NCBI RefSeq assembly: GCF_000092305.1
Contig: NC_014122.1
Span: 1-64,000 of the forward strand
Length of the DNA stretch: 64,000 bases
Origin: Methanocaldococcus infernus ME
GTDB taxonomy: Archaea > AGJL01 > Methanococci > Methanococcales > Methanocaldococcaceae
Direction: 5' to 3'
Shown here: positions 35,512 to 47,880 of the stretch, in pieces
Position numbering within the stretch: the first letter of the stretch is position 1
Layout: each line of letters begins with the position of its first letter
Made by a program: the position numbers and the translations under genes
Notes under the pieces: model-generated
The model's database searches: none
What the model saw: only the letters and a program-made list of their open reading frames with translations
What the model was told of the DNA's origin: nothing

Positions 35512-35829
35512 TTAAAGTCCTTTTTCTCCTGTTCTAATTGTATAAGCTTCCTCAATTGGCTGAATAAAGATTTTTCCATCCCCAAAGTTTCCAGTATAGG
35601 CATTATTTTTTATTATTTCAACAACCTCATCAAGCTCATCATCATTAACCCCTATGAGAAGCATAACCTTTGGCAACTCATCATAAAAGATCTCTCCAAC
35701 CTTTATTCCTCCCTGCTTCCCTCTACCAACAACATTTATTTTTGTGAAAGAAGGATAGCCTGCTTTCTCTAAAGCATCAACTACATCATCAACCTTCTCT
35801 GGCCTGATAATAGCTTTTATTAACTTCAC
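35512..35829 (-). CDS. nifI1: PII-family nitrogenase regulator NifI1
   Basis: 105 residues. PII fold MKLIKAIIRPEKVDDVVDAL, NVVGRGKQGGIKVG T-loop start, and NFGDGKIFIQPIEEAYTIRTGE. The short T-loop is characteristic of NifI1. Together with NifI2 it gives rapid ammonia switch-off of nitrogenase. Lies between nifH and nifI2, the standard methanogen order. Confidence 0.94.
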   Translation of the reverse strand: MKLIKAIIRPEKVDDVVDALEKAGYPSFTKINVVGRGKQGGIKVGEIFYDELPKVMLLIGVNDDELDEVVEIIKNNAYTGNFGDGKIFIQPIEEAYTIRTGEKGL

Positions 35830-35871
35830 TTACTCCACCTCACAAATGATTAAAAATTAAAAAATTTAAAT

Positions 35872-36789
<918 letters not shown>

Positions 36790-36798
36790 CTAACTTGT

Positions 36799-36812
36799 AG
36801 TATATAAAACTT
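36799..36812 (-). promoter_or_regulatory. nifH promoter (BRE and TATA box)
   Basis: On the minus strand CCGAAAGTTTTATATACTA gives a purine-rich BRE followed by TTTATATA. The start site should fall about 25 bases downstream, near 36778. It is framed by the two operators. Confidence 0.65.
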
Positions 36813-36821
36813 TCGGTATTA

Positions 36822-36835
36822 GGAAACCTATTTCC
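36822..36835 (-). promoter_or_regulatory. NrpR-type operator 2 of the nif promoter
   Basis: GGAAACCTATTTCC, again GGAA-N6-TTCC, directly upstream of the BRE. It is 64 bases (about six helical turns) from operator 1, suiting cooperative binding by a dimeric repressor. It might also influence the divergent gene at 36907. Confidence 0.7.
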
Positions 36836-36906
36836 CAATATAAAGAATGGGCATAAAACCAAAATATATTTAAAAGGACAAGAAAAGAGTAATAAGTTAG
36901 GTGAAA

Positions 36907-37263
36907 ATGATGGAGAAGTGGTTACTAAAAAAGAAAACTACATGCTTTAACTGTAAGCAGTATGTTGATCAAATAATTGAGATCTTCTTAAATCAAGCTT
37001 TAATTACTTGTTCAAACTGTGGGGCTAAAAGATACTATATTATAAAAAATGTTGGAGTGATGAGTGAAGATATTATAAAAGAGGAGAAAGAGAAAAAGCA
37101 TAAGTATGAGCCTTGGTTTTTAGAAAAGTTGGCTGTCTGTTTCAACTGTAAAAAGGAGAGTGTACAAGACATTATTTTAACTGAGAGTAAGTTAATAGTT
37201 AGATGTAGAAACTGTGGATTCACAAGAATTTATAATTTCCATATATTGGAAATTCCTGAATAA
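36907..37263 (+). CDS. Double zinc-ribbon protein
   Basis: 118 residues made of two similar halves: CFNCKQ...CSNCGAKRYYI and CFNCKK...CRNCGFTRIYN, each a CxxC...CxxC zinc ribbon, joined by a Lys/Glu-rich linker. It is thus an internal duplication. GGTGA precedes the ATG at 36907, against an in-frame GTG at 36901. Divergent from nifH and followed after 61 bases by cdc48. Function unknown. Confidence 0.75.
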   Translation: MMEKWLLKKKTTCFNCKQYVDQIIEIFLNQALITCSNCGAKRYYIIKNVGVMSEDIIKEEKEKKHKYEPWFLEKLAVCFNCKKESVQDIILTESKLIVRCRNCGFTRIYNFHILEIPE

Positions 37264-37324
37264 AAAAGTTTATATAGAACTTCAAAGGAATATAATTCAT
37301 AAAATATGAAATCAGGTGAAATAA

Positions 37325-40036
<2,712 letters not shown>

Positions 40037-40050
40037 TCCCTTAAATTTTT

Positions 40051-40815
40051 TTATTTTTTAGTCATATTTAAGAAGTAATCTAAGAACTCTAAGCCTCCTC
40101 CATAGTTTACAGCTTTTGGATGAATTGACAAACAGAATAGATATTTTGAAGATTCATAATCTTTCTTAGCTAATTTTTTAGCAGATTCAAGATAATCTTT
40201 TGGAAGGTACCAAGTATACTCTCTATTGGTTATCAGAATTTTTTTAATTGAATCATTTTCTTTTTTTAGTATGTAATGGTCTGTAATAATTGTAATATCC
40301 CTACTTAGAAATACTTCTTTTGCATCTTCTGATATTTTATACCTTGGTGGAATAAAATATTTTATTTTTTTAGTATTAAATCCACACTCTTTTATTATTT
40401 TAAATGAATTATTTAGCTTTTCTTCTGCAACAGACTTATTACAGTTAAATTCTTCTCCTATATGATTATATCCATGATATTCTATATGATATCCCTTACT
40501 TTCTAAATGATGTAAGTACTCAACAAATTTAGGGTAGTTTTTAAGATTATACTTATTTGCATGGTTAACAATGATAAATAAGTAAGTTCTATCTTGATAG
40601 TTATATTTATCTATTATTTTCTCAATATCTTTTAATTCATTAAAATATTTTGGGCTAACATCATGAATAAAAATTATTGGCTCTTTTATAGTGTTATTTG
40701 AGTTTAGTGCATAACCTAAAGGATCAACTTCATTATTATTTCCAAAAGTAACTGTAAATAATATTGATAGAGCTAATACAAGTCCTAAAAATATAAAATA
40801 ATGTGGTTTTTTCAT
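40051..40815 (-). CDS. Secreted polysaccharide-deacetylase-like protein (DUF2334 type)
   Basis: 254 residues. An N-terminal hydrophobic segment (YFIFLGLVLALSILFTVTFG) exports or anchors it. NodB-like fold elements: IIFIHDVSPKY, EYHGYNHIG with the metal-type His pair, IPPRYKISED, and the terminal SIHPKAV. It probably removes acyl groups from a surface glycan. Convergent with cdc48; the 14-base gap is T-rich on both strands and may terminate both genes. Confidence 0.7.
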   Translation of the reverse strand: MKKPHYFIFLGLVLALSILFTVTFGNNNEVDPLGYALNSNNTIKEPIIFIHDVSPKYFNELKDIEKIIDKYNYQDRTYLFIIVNHANKYNLKNYPKFVEYLHHLESKGYHIEYHGYNHIGEEFNCNKSVAEEKLNNSFKIIKECGFNTKKIKYFIPPRYKISEDAKEVFLSRDITIITDHYILKKENDSIKKILITNREYTWYLPKDYLESAKKLAKKDYESSKYLFCLSIHPKAVNYGGGLEFLDYFLNMTKK

Positions 40816-40859
40816 AGTATCCCATAGTTGGTTTTATTTAAGTAATTTACTAAATTTTG

Positions 40860-41285
40860 TTACATATATATTTAATTTTTGATAGTTTTAAGATCACTTA
40901 CTTTATTTTGTTTTATGGTTTTATCTTGTTTGAAGTTTTTGTTTTTAGGTTTTTGTTACTTTTTGGGTGAGTTTTTGATTTTTGTGAGTTTTTAGTTAGC
41001 TTCGGAGGGTAGCTTTGTATTATTAATTTAAATATTCGGTTTTTATGAATTATTGGGATTTTTTAGTTTTTTAGGTTATTTGTTTTTAGAGTTTTGTTTT
41101 CCCTTTGGAAATTTCGTTTTTGGTTTAAAGGTTTAATTTTATTTTAGTATTAAGGAAAGTAAGTATTTTTATCAAACTTCGGATCTTTTTAAATAAATAG
41201 GAAAACCTAACCTTCATCCCGTTGATTAGGGATAAAGCTTATATACTATAAGAGCGAATGTTATAAACAAGCAAAATTTTACCTT
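40860..41285 (+). other. T-rich CRISPR leader
   Basis: About 425 bases with no gene and strong T/G bias on the plus strand, ending exactly at the first CRISPR repeat. The last 60 bases (AAAGCTTATATACTATA, AGAGCGAATGTTATAAA, GCAAAATTTT) recur in front of the solo repeat at 3205. Length and position match the roughly 400-base long repeat found before CRISPR arrays in M. jannaschii. TTATATACTATA could be the array promoter. Confidence 0.65.
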
Positions 41286-41381
41286 GTAAAATAACGCCCC
41301 TAAGGGGATGGAAACAAGCTAAAAAATATAATTAAAGAAGCTACTAAAAGCGTAAAATAACGCCCCTAAGGGGATGGAAAC
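41286..41381 (+). CRISPR. Minimal CRISPR array: two 30-base repeats, one 36-base spacer
   Basis: Repeats at 41286-41315 and 41352-41381 are identical over 30 bases. They contain a CCCCTAAGGGG hairpin and end in GGATGGAAAC, close to the GAAA(C/T) end typical of archaeal repeats. The spacer is 41316-41351. Direction is set by the leader on the left. No cas gene is in the window. Confidence 0.9.
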
Positions 41382-41509
41382 TAATTTTATTTTTACTATT
41401 ATAAATCAATAGACTCAAATAAAAAAATTAATTAATTCAATAATAACTTTTATAAACATCACCACAAAATAAAATTTAATAAATTTAACAAAGAGTTAAG
41501 GGGTTTTGT

Positions 41510-42286
41510 ATGGAGAATGGTGAATATTTTATCAATCCTAACTTAGATCCAAGAAAAGATCACATACTATACAAAGATAAGGAACACATGGTTATTTATC
41601 TTGGAACTTCTGGGTTTGGAAAAGGAGATGTTGAAATTAATAGCTATTTGATAGTTAATAAAGGAAAAGGCTTCCTTGTTGATCCAGGAGGATATAAGAT
41701 ATTTCCAAGGGTTTTAGCCAACATATCAAAGTATATTAATCCAAAAAATATAGAATATATTTACATGTGCCACCAAGATCCTGATGTTTGTGGAAGTATC
41801 CCACTATGGAGAACTATAACCAATGCTAAACTTGTTACAAGTTGGCTATGGATAAGGTTCTTACCTCACTTTGGTTTTGAAGATGTAGATGCTGTTGCCT
41901 ATCCATTGGAAGATGAAGGGCATGTTTTAAAATTTGGCTCCTCCACCTTAGAGTTTATCCCAGCTCACTTTTTACACAGTCCAGGACATTTTACAATTTA
42001 TGATAGGAGGAGTAAATTTTTATTTACAGGAGATATTGGGATAGCTCTTTTAGAAAAGCCTTACTTGGTTGCTGAAGATATAAGTAAGCATATTGAGGCT
42101 ATGAAACCTATACATGAGAGGCTAATGGCTAACAATGTAGCTTTAAAAAATTGGGTTAAAAGGGTTAGAGGCTTAAGTATTGAAGCTATCCTTCCACAGC
42201 ATGGGGCCATTATACAGAAAAAAGATATAGGTAGGTTCTTCAACTTCTTAGAAAATCTGAAGTGTGGAACTGATTTAATTAGGTGA
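41510..42286 (+). CDS. ODP-type diiron oxygen/iron sensor protein (metallo-beta-lactamase fold)
   Basis: 258 residues of the flavodiiron-protein lactamase fold without a flavodoxin domain. Metal ligands: [10 protein letters not shown] near 85, [12 protein letters not shown] near 155, FTGDIG near 173 and LPQHGAII near 230. This matches the ODP family, in which a diiron site senses oxygen or Fe(II); in Treponema denticola an ODP works with chemoreceptors. Its stop overlaps the start of a methyl-accepting-type signalling protein, supporting a sensor role rather than oxygen reduction. Confidence 0.85.
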   Translation: MENGEYFINPNLDPRKDHILYKDKEHMVIYLGTSGFGKGDVEINSYLIVNKGKGFLVDPGGYKIFPRVLANISKYINPKNIEYIYMCHQDPDVCGSIPLWRTITNAKLVTSWLWIRFLPHFGFEDVDAVAYPLEDEGHVLKFGSSTLEFIPAHFLHSPGHFTIYDRRSKFLFTGDIGIALLEKPYLVAEDISKHIEAMKPIHERLMANNVALKNWVKRVRGLSIEAILPQHGAIIQKKDIGRFFNFLENLKCGTDLIR

Positions 42287-43044
42287 GGAAATTGAAAAAG
42301 AATTATATTATCATTGAAAAGGCTTCAAATGTTCTCTCAGATGCTGTTAGGTTAGAAGCTGGGAATAAAGAAACTTCAAAAATTATCAGTGAGTTGGCTG
42401 AGGAAATATCTGGTAAGTTCTTGGAGAATAACAATATAATTATTATAAATATTGGTGAACTCTCAAAGATTGTCAGAGACTTAGAGAAGTTTAGGGAAGA
42501 TTTTTTACCATTCTTCCAAAAGCTTGAAACCTTTTCTAAGGAGTTCAATAAGTTGGTTGAGAACCTAAAATATATCTCAGATATTAGCAATTCTATAGGA
42601 GAGGTTGCTAAGCATACTAACTTAGTGGCTCTAAATGCCTCTATTGAGGCTGAGAGGGCTAAGGAATATGGGAGAGGTTTTGCTGTTGTAGCTGATGAGA
42701 TAAGAAGAATGGCTGTAAAAACTATGGAGCTAACAAAGAGGATAAATAAGTTTAACTCTGAAATTCTTCAAAACTTGGAAACCTTAGCTGATGTCCTTGA
42801 AATTATTGATAAGATTAAAGAGGGAACAGAGGTTCTTAGCCAAGATATTGATAAAATTATTAATATTAGTAAAACCTTAGATGAGATCTCAAAAGAGCAG
42901 GAAATTATTGTTCATGACATTAAAGGATTAAAAGGATTGTCCTTAGCTTTAGAAGAGCTTAATAAGATGCAGTCAAAATTTAATAAAGAGCTTGGTACCC
43001 TCTTAATTGATCTAACATCACAGTTAGAAGAAAAAAAGAAATAA
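42283..43044 (+). CDS. Soluble methyl-accepting-type signalling protein
   Basis: 253 residues, almost entirely coiled coil and without a transmembrane segment. The chemoreceptor hairpin tip is clear at about 105-147: [19 protein letters not shown], then [16 protein letters not shown]. It lacks a HAMP or own sensory domain; the overlapping ODP gene probably supplies sensing. GTG at 42283 overlaps the ODP stop; a TTG at 42292 after GGTGAGG is an equally good start. No cheA, cheW or other che gene lies in the window. Confidence 0.88.
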   Translation: MRKLKKNYIIIEKASNVLSDAVRLEAGNKETSKIISELAEEISGKFLENNNIIIINIGELSKIVRDLEKFREDFLPFFQKLETFSKEFNKLVENLKYISDISNSIGEVAKHTNLVALNASIEAERAKEYGRGFAVVADEIRRMAVKTMELTKRINKFNSEILQNLETLADVLEIIDKIKEGTEVLSQDIDKIINISKTLDEISKEQEIIVHDIKGLKGLSLALEELNKMQSKFNKELGTLLIDLTSQLEEKKK

Positions 43045-43046
43045 TT

Positions 43047-43727
43047 TTAATCTAAATTTAAGAGATTCTTTAGAAACTCTATAACTTTATTTTTTCCTTC
43101 CTTACTTCTAACTTCATAAACTTTTAGTGGATTTATAGCCTTATATATCTCTTGCTCATCAATTCCCAAATCTTTGCTCCTTGCTTGGCACACTCTCACA
43201 GCTACATCATTTATTTTTGAATCAGTTTCATCTGCATAGTGAACTATATAGGCTTCAATAGACTGGGGCCTTGTTGGGGAAAATTCTCCATGATGTGAAG
43301 CCACTATTTTAATAACTTCTAAAGGAAACTCTCTTTTATAAAGTTCAGCTACAGCAAGGGTTAAGTGATCTAAGTTAAAGAGATCATAGTGATCAAACCC
43401 TTCCTCTGTCTTTATGTAGTTGTAAGGCTTCATAATGTCATGAAGTAGAGAGCCAGCTATAATATAGTCTCTATTAACCTTAACTCCATAAACCTCCTCA
43501 AAGACATCAGCCATTTTTAAAGCCAACTTTGTCACAGCAACAGTATGCTCTATTAAACCTCCTTCATATCTATGGTGCCAGTTAATACTTGCTGGAGCCT
43601 CTTCTAAGCTAACTCCTGTATCCTTAACCTCAGGATGAGTAGCCTTAGGATTCTTTATAAACTCTATAACCTTCTCCCTTAACTTCTCATCTTTTATCTC
43701 CTTAGCCAACTCTATCAATCTTTCCAT
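43047..43727 (-). CDS. HD-domain phosphohydrolase, possibly MptB-type cyclic phosphodiesterase
   Basis: 226 residues. HD-superfamily ligands: NWHHRYEGGLIEHT near 50, the LLHDIMKP pair near 95, VASHHGEF near 142 and YADETDSK near 165. The ASINWHHRYEGG segment resembles the M. jannaschii HD protein MptB, which opens 7,8-dihydroneopterin 2',3'-cyclic phosphate in methanopterin synthesis; I recall this only loosely. Converges with the MCP gene (2-base gap) and overlaps the end of the glycosyltransferase gene by 13 bases. Confidence 0.7.
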   Translation of the reverse strand: MERLIELAKEIKDEKLREKVIEFIKNPKATHPEVKDTGVSLEEAPASINWHHRYEGGLIEHTVAVTKLALKMADVFEEVYGVKVNRDYIIAGSLLHDIMKPYNYIKTEEGFDHYDLFNLDHLTLAVAELYKREFPLEVIKIVASHHGEFSPTRPQSIEAYIVHYADETDSKINDVAVRVCQARSKDLGIDEQEIYKAINPLKVYEVRSKEGKNKVIEFLKNLLNLD

Positions 43728-44701
43728 AGTATCTCCTCATAAACCTCTCTCACTTTTTTAACTGTTTTTTCCCAACTAAATTTTTTTGAAAATTTTTTAG
43801 CATTTCTTCCTAACTCTTTTCTTAAGTCTTCATCTTCAATTAATAGCTTAATTTTCTCTCTCATTTCTTTTACATCATTAACCAAAAATCCATTATATCC
43901 ATTTATAACTATCTCTCTAAGTCCTCCAGTGTTCATGGCTATAACTGGCTTTTCACAAGCCATAGCCTCTAAAGCAACAATTCCAAAGCCTTCAACTCTT
44001 GAAGGAACTACTAAGAAGCTACACATTCCCATATATTTTAAGGTTTCCTCATGACTTAGCTTTCCTAAGTATTCTATATTCTCCCTATTTTTTCCAAGCC
44101 CTCCAATAATTTTAAACTTAAAGTCTATCCCTTCAATAGCCTTTAATAATAAATCTAATCCTTTCTGCTTAACAAATGAACCCACATATAAGCCAAATCC
44201 ATGATCTCCTAAATTTTTCCCCTCATCTACTCCATTGTAAATAACTACACTCTCTCTATCTATCTGAGAAGCTAAGTACTTACTAACACAGATTATTTTA
44301 TCTGCTCCTCTAAGAGAGTAGTTAAAAAATAGCCTTCCTAAGAAAGATTTTCTTAAGAAGAGGACATCACTACCATGTAAAGTAAGGATGTGAGGACAAT
44401 ATTTTCTAAGGTAAGAGCCAACACAACCCTGAGGAAAGGCATAGTGAGAGTGAATTAAATCTATATCCTCTTTTTTAAGAATCTCTTTTCCTATCCTTAT
44501 AGCATTTATTAAGTATGTTAAGCCTCTCATCCTCTTCAAGTGAGGGACTTGATGAATAACAACATTATTATACTTAGGTTCATAATAATCATATGTCAAG
44601 ATGTGAAATTCAATATCTTTCAATCTCTTTATAATGTTCTCTACATGAATAGTTATTCCCCCTATGTGTGGATAAAAAATAGTTGGCATTAAAACCTTCA
44701 T
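43715..44701 (-). CDS. Glycosyltransferase family 4 (GT-B)
   Basis: 328 residues. N-terminal MKVLMPTIFYPHIGGITIHV with the acceptor-side glycine loop; IHSHYAFPQG; C-terminal donor site with VPSRVEGFGIVALEAMACE (E-x7-E motif) and GGLREIV. Transfers a nucleotide-activated sugar, likely to a lipid or surface glycan. ATG at 44701 is preceded by GTGAT; the longer frame to 44764 runs into the divergent gene and is rejected. Start codons of the two divergent genes are only 22 bases apart. Confidence 0.88.
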   Translation of the reverse strand: MKVLMPTIFYPHIGGITIHVENIIKRLKDIEFHILTYDYYEPKYNNVVIHQVPHLKRMRGLTYLINAIRIGKEILKKEDIDLIHSHYAFPQGCVGSYLRKYCPHILTLHGSDVLFLRKSFLGRLFFNYSLRGADKIICVSKYLASQIDRESVVIYNGVDEGKNLGDHGFGLYVGSFVKQKGLDLLLKAIEGIDFKFKIIGGLGKNRENIEYLGKLSHEETLKYMGMCSFLVVPSRVEGFGIVALEAMACEKPVIAMNTGGLREIVINGYNGFLVNDVKEMREKIKLLIEDEDLRKELGRNAKKFSKKFSWEKTVKKVREVYEEILWKD

Positions 44702-44723
44702 AACAATCACAAGAGAGATAACT

Positions 44724-45704
44724 ATGAGAAATAAAGAGTTTTCAGTGTTTATAAAGCTGTTCATTTTAGGTTTAATGTTATTCTTTGTTTATATGATCAT
44801 TCCCTATCTTGATGTCTTTGCCTATGCTATAGCCTTTTCATACATGGCCTTACCAATCTACAAATTTTTAAGGAAATTCTTTTCTTCATCAGTTAGCTCT
44901 TTCTTAGCCATAGCTCTCTTTATTGTTCCTCTAATTCTAATATTTATTTATAGTATTTCAGTGCTAATAAAGTTAATCTTATCCTTAGACATTAATTATT
45001 ACATAAACCTACTTTTAAAATACAATATTAACTTAGAATATCTCTCCAAACTTCTACCAGAATATTTTAAGTATATAAATACATACTTATCTTCTTTAAT
45101 TTCATCTATCCCAGAGAAAATTTTATATCTTTCTGATCTTGCCTTAAAATTAATTATGGTTGTTTTCTGCACATACTACTTTTTAAAGGATGGAGAGAAA
45201 ATAAAGGATGTAATTTTAAAGATAACTCCAACTGAGTATGAATATAAAGTAGAGATTTTATTAAAATACTTGCATGAGATATATAAGAGTCTATTTATTA
45301 GTTGCTTGTTCCTCTCAGTTATTATAGGTTTCTTAGCCTTCATCATCTATTATCTCTTCTCCATCCCATACCCAGAACTTTTAGCTGTTTTAACAGCAAT
45401 CTTTGCCTTCCTACCAATCATTGGAGCTTGGATCATCTACTTACCAGCATCTCTTTATATAGCTCTAGCTAATCCTATAAAAGGTCTATTCTTCCTTATT
45501 CTTTGTATTGTCTTTTTAAATATAATCCCTGATTATATACTAAGGCCTCATATAGTTTCCACTGATATACATCCTATACTTGTTGTTATAGCCTTTCTTA
45601 TAGCTCCTCTAACCCTTGGCTTAGCTGGCTTTGCCATAGGTCCTTTAATTGTTGGTTTTTTAAATGCCTTTTACTTGGCCAAATATAGGGACAAAAAAAT
45701 TTAA
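44724..45704 (+). CDS. AI-2E family membrane transporter
   Basis: 326 residues, about seven to eight transmembrane segments. The family core is visible: [13 protein letters not shown] near 150, [17 protein letters not shown] near 225, and [18 protein letters not shown] near 270. Members include putative permeases and Na+/H+ antiporters; the AI-2 label is historical. Followed by ribL after 11 bases. Confidence 0.85.
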   Translation: MRNKEFSVFIKLFILGLMLFFVYMIIPYLDVFAYAIAFSYMALPIYKFLRKFFSSSVSSFLAIALFIVPLILIFIYSISVLIKLILSLDINYYINLLLKYNINLEYLSKLLPEYFKYINTYLSSLISSIPEKILYLSDLALKLIMVVFCTYYFLKDGEKIKDVILKITPTEYEYKVEILLKYLHEIYKSLFISCLFLSVIIGFLAFIIYYLFSIPYPELLAVLTAIFAFLPIIGAWIIYLPASLYIALANPIKGLFFLILCIVFLNIIPDYILRPHIVSTDIHPILVVIAFLIAPLTLGLAGFAIGPLIVGFLNAFYLAKYRDKKI

Positions 45705-45715
45705 ACTGTGAAAGG

Positions 45716-46153
45716 ATGAAAAGAGTTGTAGCTGCTGGAACCTTTGACATCTTACACCCTGGACATTATGAATTTTTAAAATTTGCTAAGAGCTTAGGGG
45801 ATGAGTTAATAGTTATTGTTGCAAGGGATAAAACAGTTGAGAAAATTAAAGGTAGAAAACCAATTATCCCTGAAGAGCAGAGGAGAGCCATGGTTGAAGC
45901 TCTTAAGCCTGTTGATAAAGCCATACTTGGAAGCTTAAACAATAAGTTAGAGCCAATTATAGAGTTAAAGCCTGACATTATTGTTCTTGGTCCTGATCAG
46001 AGAACATTTGATGAGGAAGAGTTGAAGAGAGAATTAAAGAAGTATGACTTATCTCCTAAAATAGTAAGGTTTAACAAATATATTAAATGTCCATTCCATA
46101 GCTCTTATGATATTGTTAAAGAAATCCTTAAAAGATATGGAGGGAAAGAATGA
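45716..46153 (+). CDS. ribL: Archaeal FAD synthase RibL
   Basis: 145 residues. Cytidylyltransferase-type adenylyltransferase with [14 protein letters not shown] (HxGH) at 8-21 and a C-terminal ISSFVK-like [10 protein letters not shown]. Adds AMP to FMN. It conforms to the M. jannaschii CTP/ATP-dependent enzyme in size. Only one cysteine (IKCPFHSS) is seen in the region where the M. jannaschii protein is thought to have two. ATGA-type overlap with pdxT. Confidence 0.9.
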   Translation: MKRVVAAGTFDILHPGHYEFLKFAKSLGDELIVIVARDKTVEKIKGRKPIIPEEQRRAMVEALKPVDKAILGSLNNKLEPIIELKPDIIVLGPDQRTFDEEELKRELKKYDLSPKIVRFNKYIKCPFHSSYDIVKEILKRYGGKE

Positions 46154-46707
46154 TAGGAGTCTTAGCTATACAAGGAGCTGTTGAAGAGCACTTAGAAGCT
46201 TTAAAAAGAGCTGGATATGAAGGGAAAAGGATTAAGAGGGTTGAAGATTTAAAGGATGTTGAAGCTTTAATTATTCCTGGAGGGGAGAGTACAACAATAG
46301 GAAAGTTGATGAAGAAATATAACTTCTTAGATGTATTAAAAAAAGGGACTGTCCCAATCTTAGGAACCTGTGCTGGAATGGTTCTTCTATCCAAAGGAAC
46401 AGGAATTAATCAAATACTATTAGAACTTATGGACATAACTGTTAAGAGAAATGCCTATGGGAGACAGAGGGAGAGTTTTGAGAAGGAAATAGAGGTTAAG
46501 GGCTTAGGAAAAATTAATGGAGTCTTTATAAGGGCTCCAATAGTTGATAAAATATTAAGTGATGATGTTGAAGTTATAGCTAAGAATGATGATAAGATAG
46601 TTGGGGTTAAACAAGATAAATTTATGGCTCTATCCTTTCATCCTGAACTGTCTGAAGATGGCTATAAGATTTATGACTACTTCTTAAAAGAATGTGTCTA
46701 TAAGTGA
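46150..46707 (+). CDS. pdxT: Pyridoxal 5'-phosphate synthase glutaminase subunit PdxT
   Basis: 185 residues. Class I glutamine amidotransferase: [23 protein letters not shown], nucleophile in GTCAGMVL, and the His-Glu pair in SFHPELSED. Supplies ammonia to PdxS, which is not in the window. Overlaps ribL and precedes the RNA ligase gene by 6 bases. Confidence 0.95.
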   Translation: MIGVLAIQGAVEEHLEALKRAGYEGKRIKRVEDLKDVEALIIPGGESTTIGKLMKKYNFLDVLKKGTVPILGTCAGMVLLSKGTGINQILLELMDITVKRNAYGRQRESFEKEIEVKGLGKINGVFIRAPIVDKILSDDVEVIAKNDDKIVGVKQDKFMALSFHPELSEDGYKIYDYFLKECVYK

Positions 46708-46713
46708 GAAATT

Positions 46714-47880
46714 ATGGCTGAAGTTAAGGCATATAGCTTAGAGAACATAGCCAAGAAATTAAATTTAGAGGTTAGAGATATAAGTAGAGCTGTGAAGAGG
46801 AAGATTTTAAGAGAGTATGAATATAAAGACACTAAAATATTGCTATTTAAAAAAGAGTTTAAACACATTGAAAAAGGAACAGTTGTCTTTTTAAATGATA
46901 ACTTGGATGTTGTAAGAGGTTATCCTAAAACCTATAGGGCTCTAACCCTATATCCAACAATAAAAGAGCATTTTATAGATAAGGTTGTAATTGAAGAAAA
47001 ACTAAATGGTTACAACATTAGAGTTGTCTATATAAATGATGAGTTCTTTGCCTTAACAAGAAGTGGCTACATCTGCCCATTCACAACAAAGAAGGTTAAA
47101 AAATACTTAAAGCTTGACATATTAAAGGAGTATCCTAACTACATGCTCTGTGGAGAGATGATAGGGTTAAATAATCCTTACACCCCAAAGTTCTATGAAG
47201 AGGCTCAGCAAGAGGATGAAAATTTAGCCTTCTACATCTTTGATATAAAGGAGAGGGAAAGTAATAAGTCTTTAACTGTTGAAGAAAGGTTAAAGCTTTG
47301 TAATATATATAAATTGCCACATGTAAAGCCATTGGCTATAGTTGATAAAGAGAAAGCACATGAGAAGATAAAAGAAATTATTAAAGAGCTTGAGCATAAA
47401 AAGAGAGAAGGGGTTGTTTTAAAAGACCCTAATATGGATGTAGTTCCTTTAAAATACACTACCCACTATACTCAGTGTGATGACTTAAGAGAGGCTTTTA
47501 AATTTTTCTTTGATATGGGGTTAGACTTTCTATTTAGTAGAGTGGTTAGAGAGGGATTTATGAGCTATGAATTTAGGGAAAGCTTGGAAGAGAGGAAGAA
47601 GAGAGCTAAGGATATAGGTGAAGCCATAATATTACCAATGGCTGAAACTATTGAAAAAATAGCCAGTGGGGAAAGAGTTACTGAGGACATTGAATTAATC
47701 TTTGACTCTGAAGAAGACTTTTATGAATATTTAGAATTCTTGAGAAAGGTTAAGATCTTGGTTAAGATAAAGGATATTAAAGAGCTTAATGGTAAGTTAA
47801 AGGTTTTAATTGGTAAGGTTTATAATAAAACAAATGACAAGGTGTTAGCATATCTGAATGGAACTCTTTGGGGAGAGTAA
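46714..47880 (+). CDS. ATP-dependent RNA ligase (archaeal Rnl3 type)
   Basis: 388 residues. Nucleotidyltransferase motif I EEKLNGYNIRV near residue 93 has the adenylated lysine; later motifs CGEMIG, YIFDIKERE, EGVVLKDP and VPLKYTT follow. The C-terminal helical dimerisation domain (FFFDMGLDFLFSRVVREGF onward) is typical of the Pab1020/Methanothermobacter family, which can circularise RNA. Its last 13 bases overlap mfnA. Confidence 0.9.
   Translation: MAEVKAYSLENIAKKLNLEVRDISRAVKRKILREYEYKDTKILLFKKEFKHIEKGTVVFLNDNLDVVRGYPKTYRALTLYPTIKEHFIDKVVIEEKLNGYNIRVVYINDEFFALTRSGYICPFTTKKVKKYLKLDILKEYPNYMLCGEMIGLNNPYTPKFYEEAQQEDENLAFYIFDIKERESNKSLTVEERLKLCNIYKLPHVKPLAIVDKEKAHEKIKEIIKELEHKKREGVVLKDPNMDVVPLKYTTHYTQCDDLREAFKFFFDMGLDFLFSRVVREGFMSYEFRESLEERKKRAKDIGEAIILPMAETIEKIASGERVTEDIELIFDSEEDFYEYLEFLRKVKILVKIKDIKELNGKLKVLIGKVYNKTNDKVLAYLNGTLWGE

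Noticed and set aside
35496-35603. N-terminal extension of NifI2 back to 35603
   Set aside because: It overlaps nifI1 in another frame; GGTGAT and the PII start MKEVMAIIRP place the start at 35495.
35116-35772. 218-codon open frame antisense to nifI1 and nifI2
   Set aside because: Complement of two well-supported PII genes; composition is that of a shadow frame.
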